Assembly (NCBI GenBank): GCA_003008705.1
Contig: PDUO01000063.1
Span: forward strand, 70,548 to 134,547
Direction of reading: 5' to 3'
Source of the DNA: Pezicula radicicola
Lineage: Eukaryota > Ascomycota > Leotiomycetes > Helotiales > Dermateaceae
DNA length: 64,000 bases
Shown piece by piece: positions 34,185 to 44,159 of the stretch. The number at the start of each line of letters is the position of its first letter. Position 1 is the stretch's first letter. Made by a program: the position numbers and the translations under genes. The notes below the pieces were generated by a model that saw only the letters and a program-made list of their open reading frames with translations, did no database searches and was not told the DNA's origin.

Positions 34185-34196
34185 TAAAGAGCTTGG

Positions 34197-34900
34197 AGTG
34201 AATTGGTTCTCTCATTCTGAAAGCTAACTTTCAGAGTATATGGGTTTCTTTCGCTAGGGCTAGGAAAATTACAATGAGATACCCCACGGGGTATTCACGA
34301 TAGAACGTCGTGCCAACTTCGGAGATGCACTTAATGAATAGTACTATGCACGTGACCTAGAAATGAGATATGTTTTTGGATTTTGAAGTTTTCTCAAGAT
34401 TGGTAATGAATAATAATTCGGTATCTTGAAAATTAATCAAATGTTTCGTCAAAAGAGTATCTAGGTAACTAGAAATATCATCTTACGTAAGGTGCCTTAT
34501 AAGGGCGGTGCTCACTCGTCAAGTGCTGATCCGTTTCTCCACCAATGGACGCGAGCGCTCGCTTAACTTTTTCTGCCCACACCAAAACCAAAACGACATC
34601 AAAGACCCAAAAAGAATTCATTAAATATTATACAAGTAGCTTTTTTGCTCCCTAGAGCCCTTTTCTAGCGTATTTTACTAAATGATAGCAACCCCAAGGA
34701 AAACTAGACCTCAAATCACATTATATCCAAATCTACAAAATGGGCAAAAAAGGCAAAAAAGAGGCTATCCAAGCCATTGCTCAGGGTCCTGAGCTATTAG
34801 ATGTACTCTGTGATGGGGAGTCAAGCCCTCGGATTCATGGTAAGTGGGCCGAGCGTGAAATTGGCTCGCATATTTTAAAACTGAGAAAAAAAAAGATATT
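34197..34900. other. Intergenic stretch
   Basis: No gene is supported. A 72-aa frame from ATG 34740 (MGKKGKKEAIQAIAQG) runs into the antisense of the tRNA and is not accepted. The Pol III terminator of the tRNA is at 34886-34894. Confidence 0.45.
34886..34894 (-). terminator. Pol III terminator (T9) of tRNA-Asp
   Basis: Nine consecutive T on the minus strand, six bases after the discriminator base of the tRNA. Confidence 0.8.
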
Positions 34901-35043
34901 CTCTCTGACGGGGAGTCGAACCCTATGCGTTGTTAGTAAGAGACGTCTGATTTATTAACTGAAGGAAGGAATCATACCCGATCTCCCGCGCTTGAGATTC
35001 TAGGAATGACAAGCGGAAATCATGACCGTTAGACCATCAAAGA
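34901..35043 (-). tRNA. tRNA-Asp(GTC) with a second, spliceosome-type insertion in the T stem
   Basis: The 143-bp gene contains a 16-nt intron at the usual site after position 37 (35006-34991). A further 55-nt segment (34977-34923) splits the T stem after about position 51. Without both, the product is a regular 72-nt tRNA: acceptor UCUUUGA/UCAGAGA, anticodon loop UUGUCAC with GUC, stem UCCGC/GCGGG, T arm CGGGG-UUCGACU-CCCCG and discriminator G73. G10-U25, C38 and G73 are as in yeast tRNA-Asp. A and B boxes are intact and a T9 terminator follows. The 55-nt insertion starts GTATGA, has a perfect TACTAAC and ends ATAG, like the protein-gene introns here. Whether it is removed is unknown; if not, this is a tRNA pseudogene. 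Confidence 0.8.
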
Positions 35044-35999
35044 TGAGAAGTGTTGAACACTTGGTGATGAAGTATCAGAGTGTGTTTGTTGTGTTTGTTG
35101 GAGACTTTGGCCTTACTTGACTTTTTATGCAGGAAGTAGAAAGTTGGGGCCCAAGCTTCACTATCAGATTACTAGCTTGATTAGTAACCAGTTTAACTAA
35201 GCCTAAATGAAGTTAGGATGTAATGTGGATAGATGCGATGAGTCTATTTTCTGAAGTGTACGTTTATACTACCTATGTTTCTAGATATTGCAGTTTAGGC
35301 TTAGCTACAAGAGTACACTACACAATGTACACGTAGGTATTCCTATAAAAATCTTATAATACATTATTATTGTGTTATGCTATCTCTTATTGAGTAGATT
35401 ACCACTTGTAAATTCTAGGTTTTTTCCATTTCACTATATTCAACGCAGAGGACGAATATCCTGTTCTGATCAAGCATCACGTCGTCACTGTAAGATTACG
35501 GGACTGGGCTCGGAGAAAAGTCCGATCTTCTGATACTTCTAAAATTGAATGAAGGTATCCAAAGCTCGCAAGTGTGAAACATTTGTAAATAGCGAAATTT
35601 CGGCGTCAAGTATAGCTAAACCGACGAGCTTCGAATGTGTCGCGACTCGCGAGTTATTTAAAGTTATAGAACAAAAACTCTACAAGGTGCTAAACAGAAC
35701 ACAGATTTTCGGTTCGAAAGTTAGACCATTATAAGTTTAACGTTTCAGTAGTTTGGACATACCTAGGTCACGTAGAGCCGCTAGTTGAAAAAAGCTAGCA
35801 CCACTAGTTCAACCACGGATTCATATTTCGATTAAACCATGGGTACCTCATCTATTTATTGACAAGACTTCGTCAGATCCTAGTACAAACAAAATCGTTA
35901 CGCCTCCCAATCCAATTGATCTTGTCAGTCCACTACTACAACAAAGGTTACAAACCTTTCATCTGTCCATCACCTCTCTCTATTCCAAGGATCCACAAA
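35044..35999. other. Intergenic stretch; start of duplicated segment
   Basis: From about 35553 the sequence aligns with 28321 onward (CTCGCAAGTGTGAAA, CGAATGTGTCGCGACT, CAGATTTTCGGTT), which is the upstream part of the segmental duplication. A first copy of the repeated peptide region (YNKGYKPFICPSPLSIPRIH) is readable at about 35930-35995, just upstream of the chosen start. Confidence 0.6.
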
Positions 36000-36637
36000 A
36001 TGCCTCCTCTTACAAACATTATAAAGTTTATTAATAGAACTTTATGGACTCCTCGAACAATAAAATCACTATATCTCCCAGTACGATCCAGTCCAGTAGT
36101 CTACTGCTACAACAAAGGTTACAAACCTTTCAACTACTCATCACCTATCTCTATCCCGAAGATACATACACTCAAATTCCACAGAATGGCCCCTCTTACA
36201 AGAGAACCCGATATTGGAGGCCTACGTGATAAGCGTATAATTATAAAACAATTCAAAAAAACATCATCAAATCCTCGCTCAACAATACTATCTTACTCTA
36301 CCATAAAGAAGCGGCAATCTTCTACTAAAACTACTTACAAAAACCTAGCTTGGTTCCTTGTATGGGCTGTTGTAGTCGATATCTGGATAGTGTGAGATCT
36401 TATTAATCTATTATATCATCCCTCTACAAAAAGTACTTGTATACTAACGAATTCTTTAGCGGTTTGAAGGAGCTAAGACGCTATATATTTGGATGGCACT
36501 ATGGCAAAGAGAAACCTACGGAATGGAGGGAACTTAGAGAGACTACTTCAACCTGGTATTCCAGAAATTGGGGCACAGACTCGTGGCAGTGGGCAAGAAT
36601 TTTCGTAATAACAGTTGTAGCGTTATTGTTCAATTAA
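36000..36637 (+). CDS. Orphan membrane protein, intact copy of duplicated gene
   Basis: Two exons (36000-36391 and 36460-36637, intron with TACTAAC branch site) give 189 aa. The start MPPLTNIIKFINRTLWTPRT is Arg/Lys-rich and amphipathic, compatible with a mitochondrial presequence. The frame is open upstream to 35859 and there repeats the peptide NKGYKPFxxxSPxSIPxIH, showing an internal tandem duplication. Two likely membrane spans follow: NLAWFLVWAVVVDIWIV at the exon junction and WARIFVITVVALLFN at the C-terminus. Between them, RRYIFGWHYGKEKPTEWREL is charged. I do not recognise the family. The broken paralogue at 28868-29481 has the same exon structure, which supports this being a real gene. 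Confidence 0.6.
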
Positions 36638-37027
36638 AATAGAGATGGGAGGAGTGGCATTCTGGAGGACAGGTCAACATTTATCGAGTGCTTGCCTAAA
36701 TGAAGTGAATTACCTAAAACAAAAACAAAAAAGTACTAACAGAATGTACATGACATTTTCCTTCAAGCTCTTTATGTAAGCGATCTTATCGAGGAATAGT
36801 CTTGGTCTGGACGTCTTGATATCCATGGACTAAAACGCGCGTTGATGTCATTCGCAACTACCTTTTTTAGGGTTCATTGAGCATGGCTTTCTAAGCTTGT
36901 GCTTGAAGATAATGCAACGTCTTCATCCAACTTACTTGTTATACATACACTTGGTAGGAAATATCTTCCAAGTCCCTTTTGTATACAATTGCACCAAATT
37001 CATCACTAGTATATACAACTTTGGAAA
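36638..37027. other. Intergenic stretch
   Basis: The duplicated segment ends near 36720. The remainder is the promoter of the coiled-coil gene. A short match to 29990-30045 (TAAGCGAT...ATCGAGGAATAG) is seen near 36775. Confidence 0.5.
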
Positions 37028-38020
37028 ATGGCGCCGCTGTGAGTTTCAAGCACTTTCAATCAATCATTTTATGTGTTCAAATCTGACTCCGATTGCAGTA
37101 CTCCTATCGCTGAGGTCGAGAAAGAAGATATCGACGAGGCCGGTCGCACATCATCTGATTCTACTAATACCAACGGCTCAGTTATCAGTAGACTCATGTT
37201 AGACGAGCCATTATCCAACGACGAAATATATGAAGACGACAGCAGCGATTCAGGAAATGATGACTCAATGGATGGAAGTACCCAAGTCGACAGTATATCC
37301 GATGATCCTGAGGATCTGAAGGAAGCAATTGCCATGGCGGTGATACATCACATGTCTGAAGATGGGCCGACTTTTCGCTTCTTGACAAAGAAGCTAAAGA
37401 GTCAAACGGGCCTGATTGCTAGCCTCAATGATGAAGTTGTACCTCTCAAGAAGCAGCTCCAGGAAAGGAACAGTTTGATCAACAGTACGTTTGATGAGGT
37501 GGCACAGCTCCAGGCACATAAATACCTGGTCGACAAGCAGCTCTGGAAAAGGGATAATCAGATCCAAGAGTTCAAGGAAGAAGCTTTGCTTCTCAAGGAA
37601 CGACTTACAGAAAAGGATGCTTTGCTCAGCAAGAAGGAAGATCAGCTCCAGGTATCGGACAGGCTAGTCGACACGTACATCAACCAGCTCAAGTGGAAGG
37701 ACTGGGAGCTTCAAGCACTTCAAGAGCGCGAGATGTCCGTTTTACTAGCTCAAATGCAAACCCAGAAAGCACACGAAGAACACCGTGCACTTAAGGAGCA
37801 AGTGCATAGGTTAGGCGAAAGGCTGGAAAGTAAGCATTGTATGCTTAAGACAGTCGAGGAGTGTCTTCAGCATGGAGACGATCTTGAGATGATACGAGCT
37901 ATGGTGGCAGAGTTCAATAGGCAGGATAAAGAAACCTTTGTTTTGAGGCCAAAGAACCCAAAGCTGCTTGAAGCCTTGGAGACGGCTGAAACCAAGGCAG
38001 GGAAAGCTTTGGGTGATTGA
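37028..38020 (+). CDS. Acidic coiled-coil orphan protein
   Basis: A tiny first exon (37028-37038) is joined by a 60-bp intron to 37099-38020, giving 310 aa (MAPLTPIAEVEKEDIDEAGR). Residues ~20-85 are strongly acidic and Ser-rich (DEIYEDDSSDSGNDDSMDGS). From about 95 to 285 the heptad-like pattern of Leu with Lys/Glu/Gln (VPLKKQLQERNSLINS, LLLKERLTEKDALLSKKEDQ, LKEQVHRLGERLESKH) predicts a long coiled coil. No catalytic domain or membrane segment is visible. It may be a scaffold or dimerising protein; this is only a structural inference. I do not recognise a named family. Confidence 0.7.
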
Positions 38021-38439
38021 AGACATAAGAGGAGTTAAATACTTGGGATACCCACCTAAATTCATATGTTGGCATTGTGTCGCCAAGAGTACTGGAAGGG
38101 TGTGTGCGACTAGAAGTGTCCCAACCCGAAAGACGGAGGATGTTAGAATCCGACATGGGAAGCTGAGTATCGCCCCAAGGCTTGCGTCACATAGTTTATC
38201 TGCAGAATGCTTCAAAGCCACTGACGGATAGCTGCCATATTGAGATAGAAAGAGGTGGCCATATCCGGGGAACTAGAGCCTCGGGATTGCACCCAGGCCA
38301 CACATAGCAAGGTTCATGTAGTCAATATACTCCGTCTCCCAAAGTCTACACTGAGTGGATAATCATGATGAGCCATTAAGTAAACCACCTAGAAGTGGCT
38401 GACGCGTATCGTACATCTATGGTACATAAGAACATGACT
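38021..38439. other. Convergent 3' intergenic region
   Basis: 419 bp between the converging coiled-coil gene and the CBP3 gene. Open frames here are shadows. Nothing else is seen. Confidence 0.5.
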
Positions 38440-39517
38440 TCATGCCTTCTTCGGGGCTTTATGCGGCGCCGCAGGGGCACTAGGAGCCTTCTTAAATGGT
38501 AGTTTGAGCATCGGACTTGGAGCAACAACGATCCTCGACTCCTCGTTGGGGTTACCGAATTTCAACTGCCCAATTGAAACATCGTGATCTGTTGCAGCTT
38601 CCAGCATTTTCAGGGACCTCCTCATATAGGACACAATCGTTGCTAGAGTCCTCACATCGACCTCCTCGTTCGCCTTGAAGATATTTCTCCACACAGCAGC
38701 GGCCAACACAGCATCTCCTTGCATCACGCCCTCGTCATATGCAGCGATTAATCCTCTCCACTGGATGAACAGATCCTTGAGGTATTTATTTCGTGTCCCC
38801 CGAGCGTGCATATTGTGATTTATAACCATTCGATTCTCAGCATCGTAGAAGAAGTGGTCAAGGAGATGTTGCTGCCATATTTGGGATTCCGAAGCATCGA
38901 AACAGCGGAAGCGTGCGGCCAAAAAATACATGTGGAGCATAGTAACTTGGGACCAGGTGCTGAATGTTGGTTGTAGCCCAATTTCTGAAGGTGGTTAGTA
39001 CCAACTGTTCACAACGAGGAGCATATATGTAAACTCACCAGTATGCCACCAGCCTGATCCAACACCCAGATCCTCACCATCATCTGTCTTCGGCATCTCT
39101 GCCTCATGATCTCTCGCCTGAGGAATTGAATAATCTGCCAATTCCGCACATGCTTTATATAGCGCCTCTGTAGTACCGTACGCTGTATATGTTTCTGTTG
39201 CTTTCCCAGCAAATTTCCGGAGCTCTGCAGCCGCCTTCGTGCTTAGAGGTGCAGGTGGCCGTTTAGCAGCGCCTTCTGCTCGTTGTGGTGTTACAGGTGG
39301 AGTTGATGTTGCAGGTGTCGCATTAGACTCTGGGAGCTCCCCCTGGAAGATATCATGTCTCGTGAAGGATCGTGTTGTGGTGAAGGCCAATGGTTTGCGC
39401 GTCTGTTGCCATGTTAAGAGGACGTTCTCGCATGAAGTGAATTCTGCGTACTTGAGGAATTGAGCGGGAGTTTCGCTGAAATGTTCGTAAACATGATGCG
39501 CAAGCCTTAGACGCCAT
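38440..39517 (-). CDS. CBP3: Ubiquinol-cytochrome c reductase assembly chaperone
   Basis: Mitochondrial protein that, with Cbp6, binds newly made cytochrome b at the mitoribosome and starts complex III assembly. Three exons (39517-39452, 39402-39039, 38984-38440) give 324 aa. The N-terminus MASKACASCLRTFQRNSRSI is an Arg/Ser-rich mitochondrial presequence. The Ubiq_cyt_C_chaperone domain runs from about 145: QPTFSTWSQVTMLHMYFLAA, RFRCF, WQQHLLDHFFYDAENRM, RGTRNKYLKDLFIQWRGLIA, AYDEGVMQGDAVLAAAVWRN and SYMRRSLKMLE. The first intron (49 bp) is needed to switch to the frame of the second exon; the second has a TACTAAC branch site. The C-terminal tail is Lys/Ala/Pro-rich (PAAPHKAPKKA). The gene looks intact. 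Confidence 0.93.
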
Positions 39518-39868
39518 GGTTGTTTCGGAGACTACTGTGAATAGGAAGCCTGTCACATACTATGTATTTAGGGACGTTGGAGCCAAGGCTGTCTCCAAGT
39601 CAAGATGGATAATTTTAGCAGGGATTAGAGCACGGATTAACTATTATACCTACGATACGAATACGAGTACAGGGAAACAACTGACTACAATCCTCGACCA
39701 AAAGAATCACCTTCTAAGTACAACAAGATGTATATTGAAGGCAATCTCTACACGCGTGAAATGCCCACACGTTTACCCGTAAATCGCCCTGCTTATCGTG
39801 CAAAATATTTCTACATGTACAAATTCACACATAGTGTGACAATGGTGTATACACAGTTTATTCTAGCA

Positions 39869-40000
39869 CCCGCAAACACTATTCTTCGATTCGTACCACA
39901 ACAAAATAAATGGATTGTAGAGCGCACCAACGTCCATCACTACCCGCAATCACTATTCTTCGATTCGTACCACAGCAGAATGCATGGATTATAGAGCGCA
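39869..40000. repeat. Imperfect tandem duplication
   Basis: Two copies of CACTATTCTTCGATTCGTAC followed by CACA(A/G)CA(A/G)AATxxATGGATT, ending TAGAGCGCA, at about 39869-39927 and 39944-40000. Confidence 0.8.
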
Positions 40001-40079
40001 TAGGAGAAGTTGCATAGGGCCGCACAGTGCCATGCATAAAGCTCTTGATTATGAGCTTACGTGCAATTGACGTTGTTAA

Positions 40080-40190
40080 AGGCTTAGGTTGGTAGCAAGG
40101 AGAAGCTTGTGCGATGGGAAGAGCTTGTGTTCTGATGGCAGAGACATCTTGCTAAATTGCATTCTGGAACCTGGTCTTGCCATACTAGTT
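40080..40190 (+). repeat. Dispersed repeat, fullest copy
   Basis: The first half matches 27062-27136 (minus) and the second half (GCATTCTGGAACCTGGTCTT) matches 30047-30110 (minus). Translation of the first half gives SLCDGKSLCSDGRDIL here and SLCHGKSLCTNSKDML at 27 kb, so the repeat may have come from a coding element. Confidence 0.55.
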
Positions 40191-40313
40191 ATACAGAAAG
40201 TAAACTTATTAAATAAGTTGCTTGAAATAAAAGGCTATCTAAAAAGTAAGCTATCTATCTACCTATGTGAAGTATCTGAGTTAGTTTTGCCAAGTTCCTT
40301 GAGTATGTCCCCT

Positions 40314-40366
40314 AAATCAAGTCAGTCACTCAAATCAAGTCAGTCACCCAAATCAAGTCAGTCACT
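40314..40366. repeat. 18-bp tandem repeat, three units
   Basis: AAATCAAGTCAGTCACTC is repeated three times; the second unit has one change and the last lacks its final base. Confidence 0.9.
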
Positions 40367-40428
40367 TTACTGCAATTACTTTATTGCCTATCTAATTACG
40401 CTCGCTATTGCAAGAATAATTCCGTACT

Positions 40429-41126
40429 TCATTTAGCCCACAGAGTCCCCGGGACAAAGACTGGTGCTTCTGGGTTGAGAGGCCTAGATGGTCTCTGCAT
40501 TCTTCTGTATTGCTCAAGTTCAGCAATAGCCATTCTTTCACGCTCAAGAGCTCTTTTGAGTCTCTGCCGGGATCTGCCAAGGTCTCCCAAAAGTTCGTGA
40601 ATCATAGAGTTATACGACGCTATGAGGACGTCTTTCTGGTCTAACAAGTATTCCCAAAGCCTGCACTCGTCTTCGAAATAAGTTGCCTCAGATGGCGCCT
40701 CATGAGCCTCCTCCATAATCGGCCAGGCTCCCAGTAACCCCGTTGTGCCATTTGCAATCGTTGGTCTGAGGTACTATGTTAGCTTGAATAGCTAAAGTAG
40801 GGGCTATTAAAGGGACTTTACGTTACAAGGCACGGTGGGAGTTCGCTCTCCGACACTTCCTCATTGACGCTTACATCATCTTGTGAGCTCGCATCGCCCT
40901 CCGAAATCAAACCATCGTCCGAGGATGCGTCTTCATAACAAGTCAAGTCGTATTCCGAGTCTACGTCGTCCTCAATGCTCTCTTCCAGAAGAGCAATCAA
41001 CCAATGTCCATCCTTGTCTGCAAGTTTGGCGTCCATCTTGCGGATTGAGCTGCCATCGACAAGACTCCAATTCGAATCCGAGTCACTACCCATGCTACGA
41101 GAAGGACAAGTCAGTATTGTGTCCAT
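40429..41126 (-). CDS. Acidic orphan protein with helical C-terminus
   Basis: Two exons (41126-40822 and 40765-40429) joined at a GTAAAG donor and CTCAG acceptor give 213 aa in one frame. The N-terminus (MDTILTCPSRSMGSDSDSNW) may instead start at the internal ATG 41093 (MGSDSDSNWSLVDGSS). Residues 45-100 are very acidic and Ser-rich (DDVDSEYDLTCYEDASSDDG). The C-terminal half is helical and basic (LGDLGRSRQRLKRALERERM) with a proline-rich end. No known domain is visible. It resembles the neighbouring 37-kb protein in having an acidic N-terminal part and a helical C-terminal part, but no sequence homology is evident. Confidence 0.55.
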
Positions 41127-42221
41127 GTACTTAGTGAGGTTATCGAACTCGGAAAGTTGATGTGCTGGAAATGGTGCCGAGGATCATGACATGAGTTGTC
41201 ATAAGCCCTGACTCAAGACTTTCGTTCACCCAGCATACTCATGCCATCGAAGCTGAGTATATCGACATACGATGCGTAATTTCTTGGAGAGAAGAAAGGA
41301 CTCAGACTCACATTTGCAGAAGACGAGAATGCAGTAAGTGATAGTAACGAATGACTCGGGTGTATAGTTGGACCGATATGTTTTGTAACGAGTGTTCGTG
41401 GTGTAACGAGTGTTTGTTGTATAACGAGTGTTTGTTGTGTAAAGAGTAATGTTGTGTAAAGAGTAATGTTGTGTAAAGTGTAATGTTGTGTAAAGAGGGG
41501 AGAGAAAAGAAGTTGAGGGGAGTTTAAGATCATCGTCAGGTAAGAGCCATGTATCTGGGCGGCGCTAGAAGACCCTTGGCCATGACCTCAGCTTGTTCGG
41601 TCGCACTTTCCCAAATGGACGGGTTTGAAATGCCCTTCTCAAAACACTAAGATTTCATCATATGAACAGTAAAGTCAACGTGACTGAAGTGGTCAGTATA
41701 TTGAGCATTGTATAGCTCACATTCTCCTAACAATTCGTCGGTACGTCGCTTAGAAAGGGGGTTTCATGTGTGCAAACAGAGTACCAACCTAGAGCTTTGT
41801 GAGTACCACCAGCTACATTGACGTTATCTCCGAAAGATTTATCTTTGAAATTACAATGATGAAGTGTTTTCCTGGAGGGTTAATCGAGTTCTTTTTGGCG
41901 TTTATTGTATGGTTGGCTTGTTTCGAACTACTTGCGAGGTCGTCAACCATCCTCAAGATCACGACAAGAACCATAAAAGGAAACTCAGCTCAAACTTTCA
42001 AGTCACAGTAATATCCAAAATGTTTCCTTTCTCAAAGGAAAGTTGTTTCAGTATATTCTCTGCAACTGAAGAACTTTCTACCCAATCCCATCCCCGCTTT
42101 GATACGATTACTCCAAAAACGTTGACCTGCCCTCCAGTACGCTATTATTCCCACCTCTACCATTATTACCAGTCCTTTATATCCTGTCAGCAACATTCAA
42201 ACATAGCTATAGAGCTTCCTC
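41127..42221. other. Intergenic stretch with tandem repeats
   Basis: Includes the tandem array at 41383-41498. A short frame from ATG 41859 (MKCFPGGLIEFFLAFIVWLA) has one hydrophobic span but no other support. Confidence 0.45.
41383..41498. repeat. Short tandem repeat array
   Basis: About three units of GTAACGAGTGTTTGTTGT-like sequence run into four units of GTTGTGTAAAGAGTAAT-like sequence. Confidence 0.85.
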
Positions 42222-42649
42222 TTACCTCTCTCTCCTCTCAATCGGGATCCGTAACCTCAACGCCTTCCGCTCATCCTTTACTTCCCGCAGCTCCTCGTGG
42301 TATTTAGCGATGACGCCGGAAGCATGAATCCACTGTGGACTCTGCCACTTTGTGAGCTGATTTTGAGCAAGGGAGCAAGAGCTGATCAGCTGTTCAAGGC
42401 TGTAAATCAATTCGTTGATTTCTTTGAAGTGTCTTTGCCATCGCTTCCATGTCTCTTCAAATGACTGTTCGGTATTGACTGCGGCTTCTTGTCCGATGAG
42501 ATATGTAACTTTAGCTTCAACGAAGCTATCCGGTTGTTAGTTGGTGTGGAGAATGGAGGTTGTATTTTGGTATTTTTATAATCATACCTGGAGCGCTTGT
42601 TCACTACGTAATCAAGAACCTGCTGGGAAATGCGTGCTGGATCTGCCAT
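42222..42649 (-). CDS. Small helical orphan protein, 121 aa
   Basis: Two exons (42649-42588 and 42525-42222) around a 62-bp intron with GTATGA donor, CTAAC branch region and GATAG acceptor. The product begins MADPARISQQVLDYVVNKRS and continues FVEAKVTYLIGQEAAVNTEQ, SFEETWKRWQRHFKEINELI and a basic end LRLRIPIERRER. It is almost entirely predicted helix with regularly spaced Leu/Ile and no membrane span, so a small coiled-coil or helical-bundle protein is likely. Splicing removes a stop and joins cleanly, which supports the model. I do not recognise the family. Confidence 0.6.
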
Positions 42650-43910
42650 TTTTGGAGATGAGTTGCGCAGTGTTTGAAGGATGTAGAATTGTTTTGCGAA
42701 ATAACCGGGTTTTTCGAGTTTTGCGTATTGTGTGTAGGTTGAATGGCTTGCTTAGTTGTGAATGTGAATGCAAAGAAACTTATGAACTTGGCTAGCGCTT
42801 TGTTTGAAAGAATGGTATTTTTGTGGTGAATGTGTTTATAATATTCTTTCGACTTGCATCTTGCGGCATTCCCAAAACACTCCCACCACCCAAATGAACC
42901 TTTTTTTTTTGTGATTGGAATCATATAAATAATCGCACAATTGGTGTAATGTCAACTCTAAAGGACTTACAATATCATTTATTCGACGATAGCCAAGTAA
43001 GAGGACTCTGTTGCGGATAAAAACATGAACTTTCCACCTGTCTGTGTTATAAGGTGCTTAAAACATTTGCTTCTAAGCTTTGTTAGGCAGTTCATAATAT
43101 GTGGGATAGAGATAGATATAGCGCTTTCCTGTATATTTAGATATAAAAACTCGTACCGTGATTCATGACAGCCCGTATCTACATGACAGCGGTTGCAGCT
43201 TCGGAATAACAAAATCTGCTCGTTTAGGTTGACATTACATACTTCTGCACCCTTCCAGCCTATAACTTGTTTGACAACAAATAACCACTTAACAAGCGAC
43301 GAGTCCATTTGCCACAAAAAAGTATAAGCATTTAACCTCCTACTAGATATTCCAGCAAGAAACCAGTGAGAAGGATATCACAGAAGTTGAACTTGAAACT
43401 GGTATTAATAGCACAAGAGAGGGGGGACTACCACGGAAGGGTGACTTCGAGCTTCTTTAGACTATTGTAATAGTTTCTTTGTAAGACATCATTTTGAGTC
43501 TCTATGTACTGAGATATAAGAGATAGATTTGAGTAACTTACTTGACTATATACCGAGAAATGCCACGTGCAGAGTCTTCTTTGTTTTAGAAACGTAGCTA
43601 TAGGTTATGATTAATTCATGTTTAATTGGGAGTCTACACAAAATTATGCATACAGTATCCAAGTGTTCCTAGCGAAGGTGCCGAATGTTTGCCAAATTCC
43701 ACAGTTTTGTTCCCCAATGCATAGAGGTAAGTACAATTATTAAGTCTGAATTATCCGACAGCTGTCCATCTACTCGAAAGACATCGAGCGCTCCCACTTC
43801 TCCGCTGGCATTGAGCGGTCACATGGGCGGTTGCCAAGTGTGCTACTGTCTTATCAGCTGAATTATTCTCAATCCTTGAACTATATTAGTTCGGTTCCTC
43901 GAAAATGATG
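42650..43910. other. Intergenic stretch with repeat fragment
   Basis: No gene is supported. 43513-43548 carries the inverted counterpart of the repeat at 17157-17190. A T-run (42901-42911) is the only other simple feature. Confidence 0.45.
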
Positions 43911-44159
43911 CTAGCTTACATACTTATAACTGTGGCTATCAAACTCCGTCGCAAATATTATCACCATTCTCTTGTTCTTTACCGCGAACAACTCAGTCAT
44001 AGTGTTCTTGATGACTTGATCCGCTATTGTGTATGAAGAAATTCGTATGGCAACGCGATCTTGCGACGACTTGTACCAGTTGATTAGGCTTTGAAGACAT
44101 CTTTCCTCGTCGGTGAGTCTGCGGAACTCGGCCAACCACTCGTCTTCATTTTCCATCAT
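43911..44159 (-). CDS. Hypothetical small protein
   Basis: Frame of 82 aa from ATG 44159 (MMENEDEWLAEFRRLTDEER), continuing CLQSLINWYKSSQDRVAIRI. The composition (charged helical start, mixed core) looks protein-like. The last codons overlap a possible GTATGT donor, but the downstream acceptor only adds a few residues before a stop. No family recognised; could be chance. Confidence 0.3.
   Translation of the reverse strand: MMENEDEWLAEFRRLTDEERCLQSLINWYKSSQDRVAIRISSYTIADQVIKNTMTELFAVKNKRMVIIFATEFDSHSYKYVS

Larger units (their letters stand above)
39518..40428. other. Repeat-rich intergenic stretch
   Basis: Contains a ~57-bp tandem duplication (39869-40000), the fullest copy of the dispersed repeat (40080-40190), and an 18-bp unit repeated three times (40314-40366). 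No gene is supported. Confidence 0.55.

Noticed and set aside
34740..34958. 72-aa frame beginning MGKKGKKEAIQ
   Set aside because: It runs into the antisense of the tRNA and its terminator; no domain or splice support.
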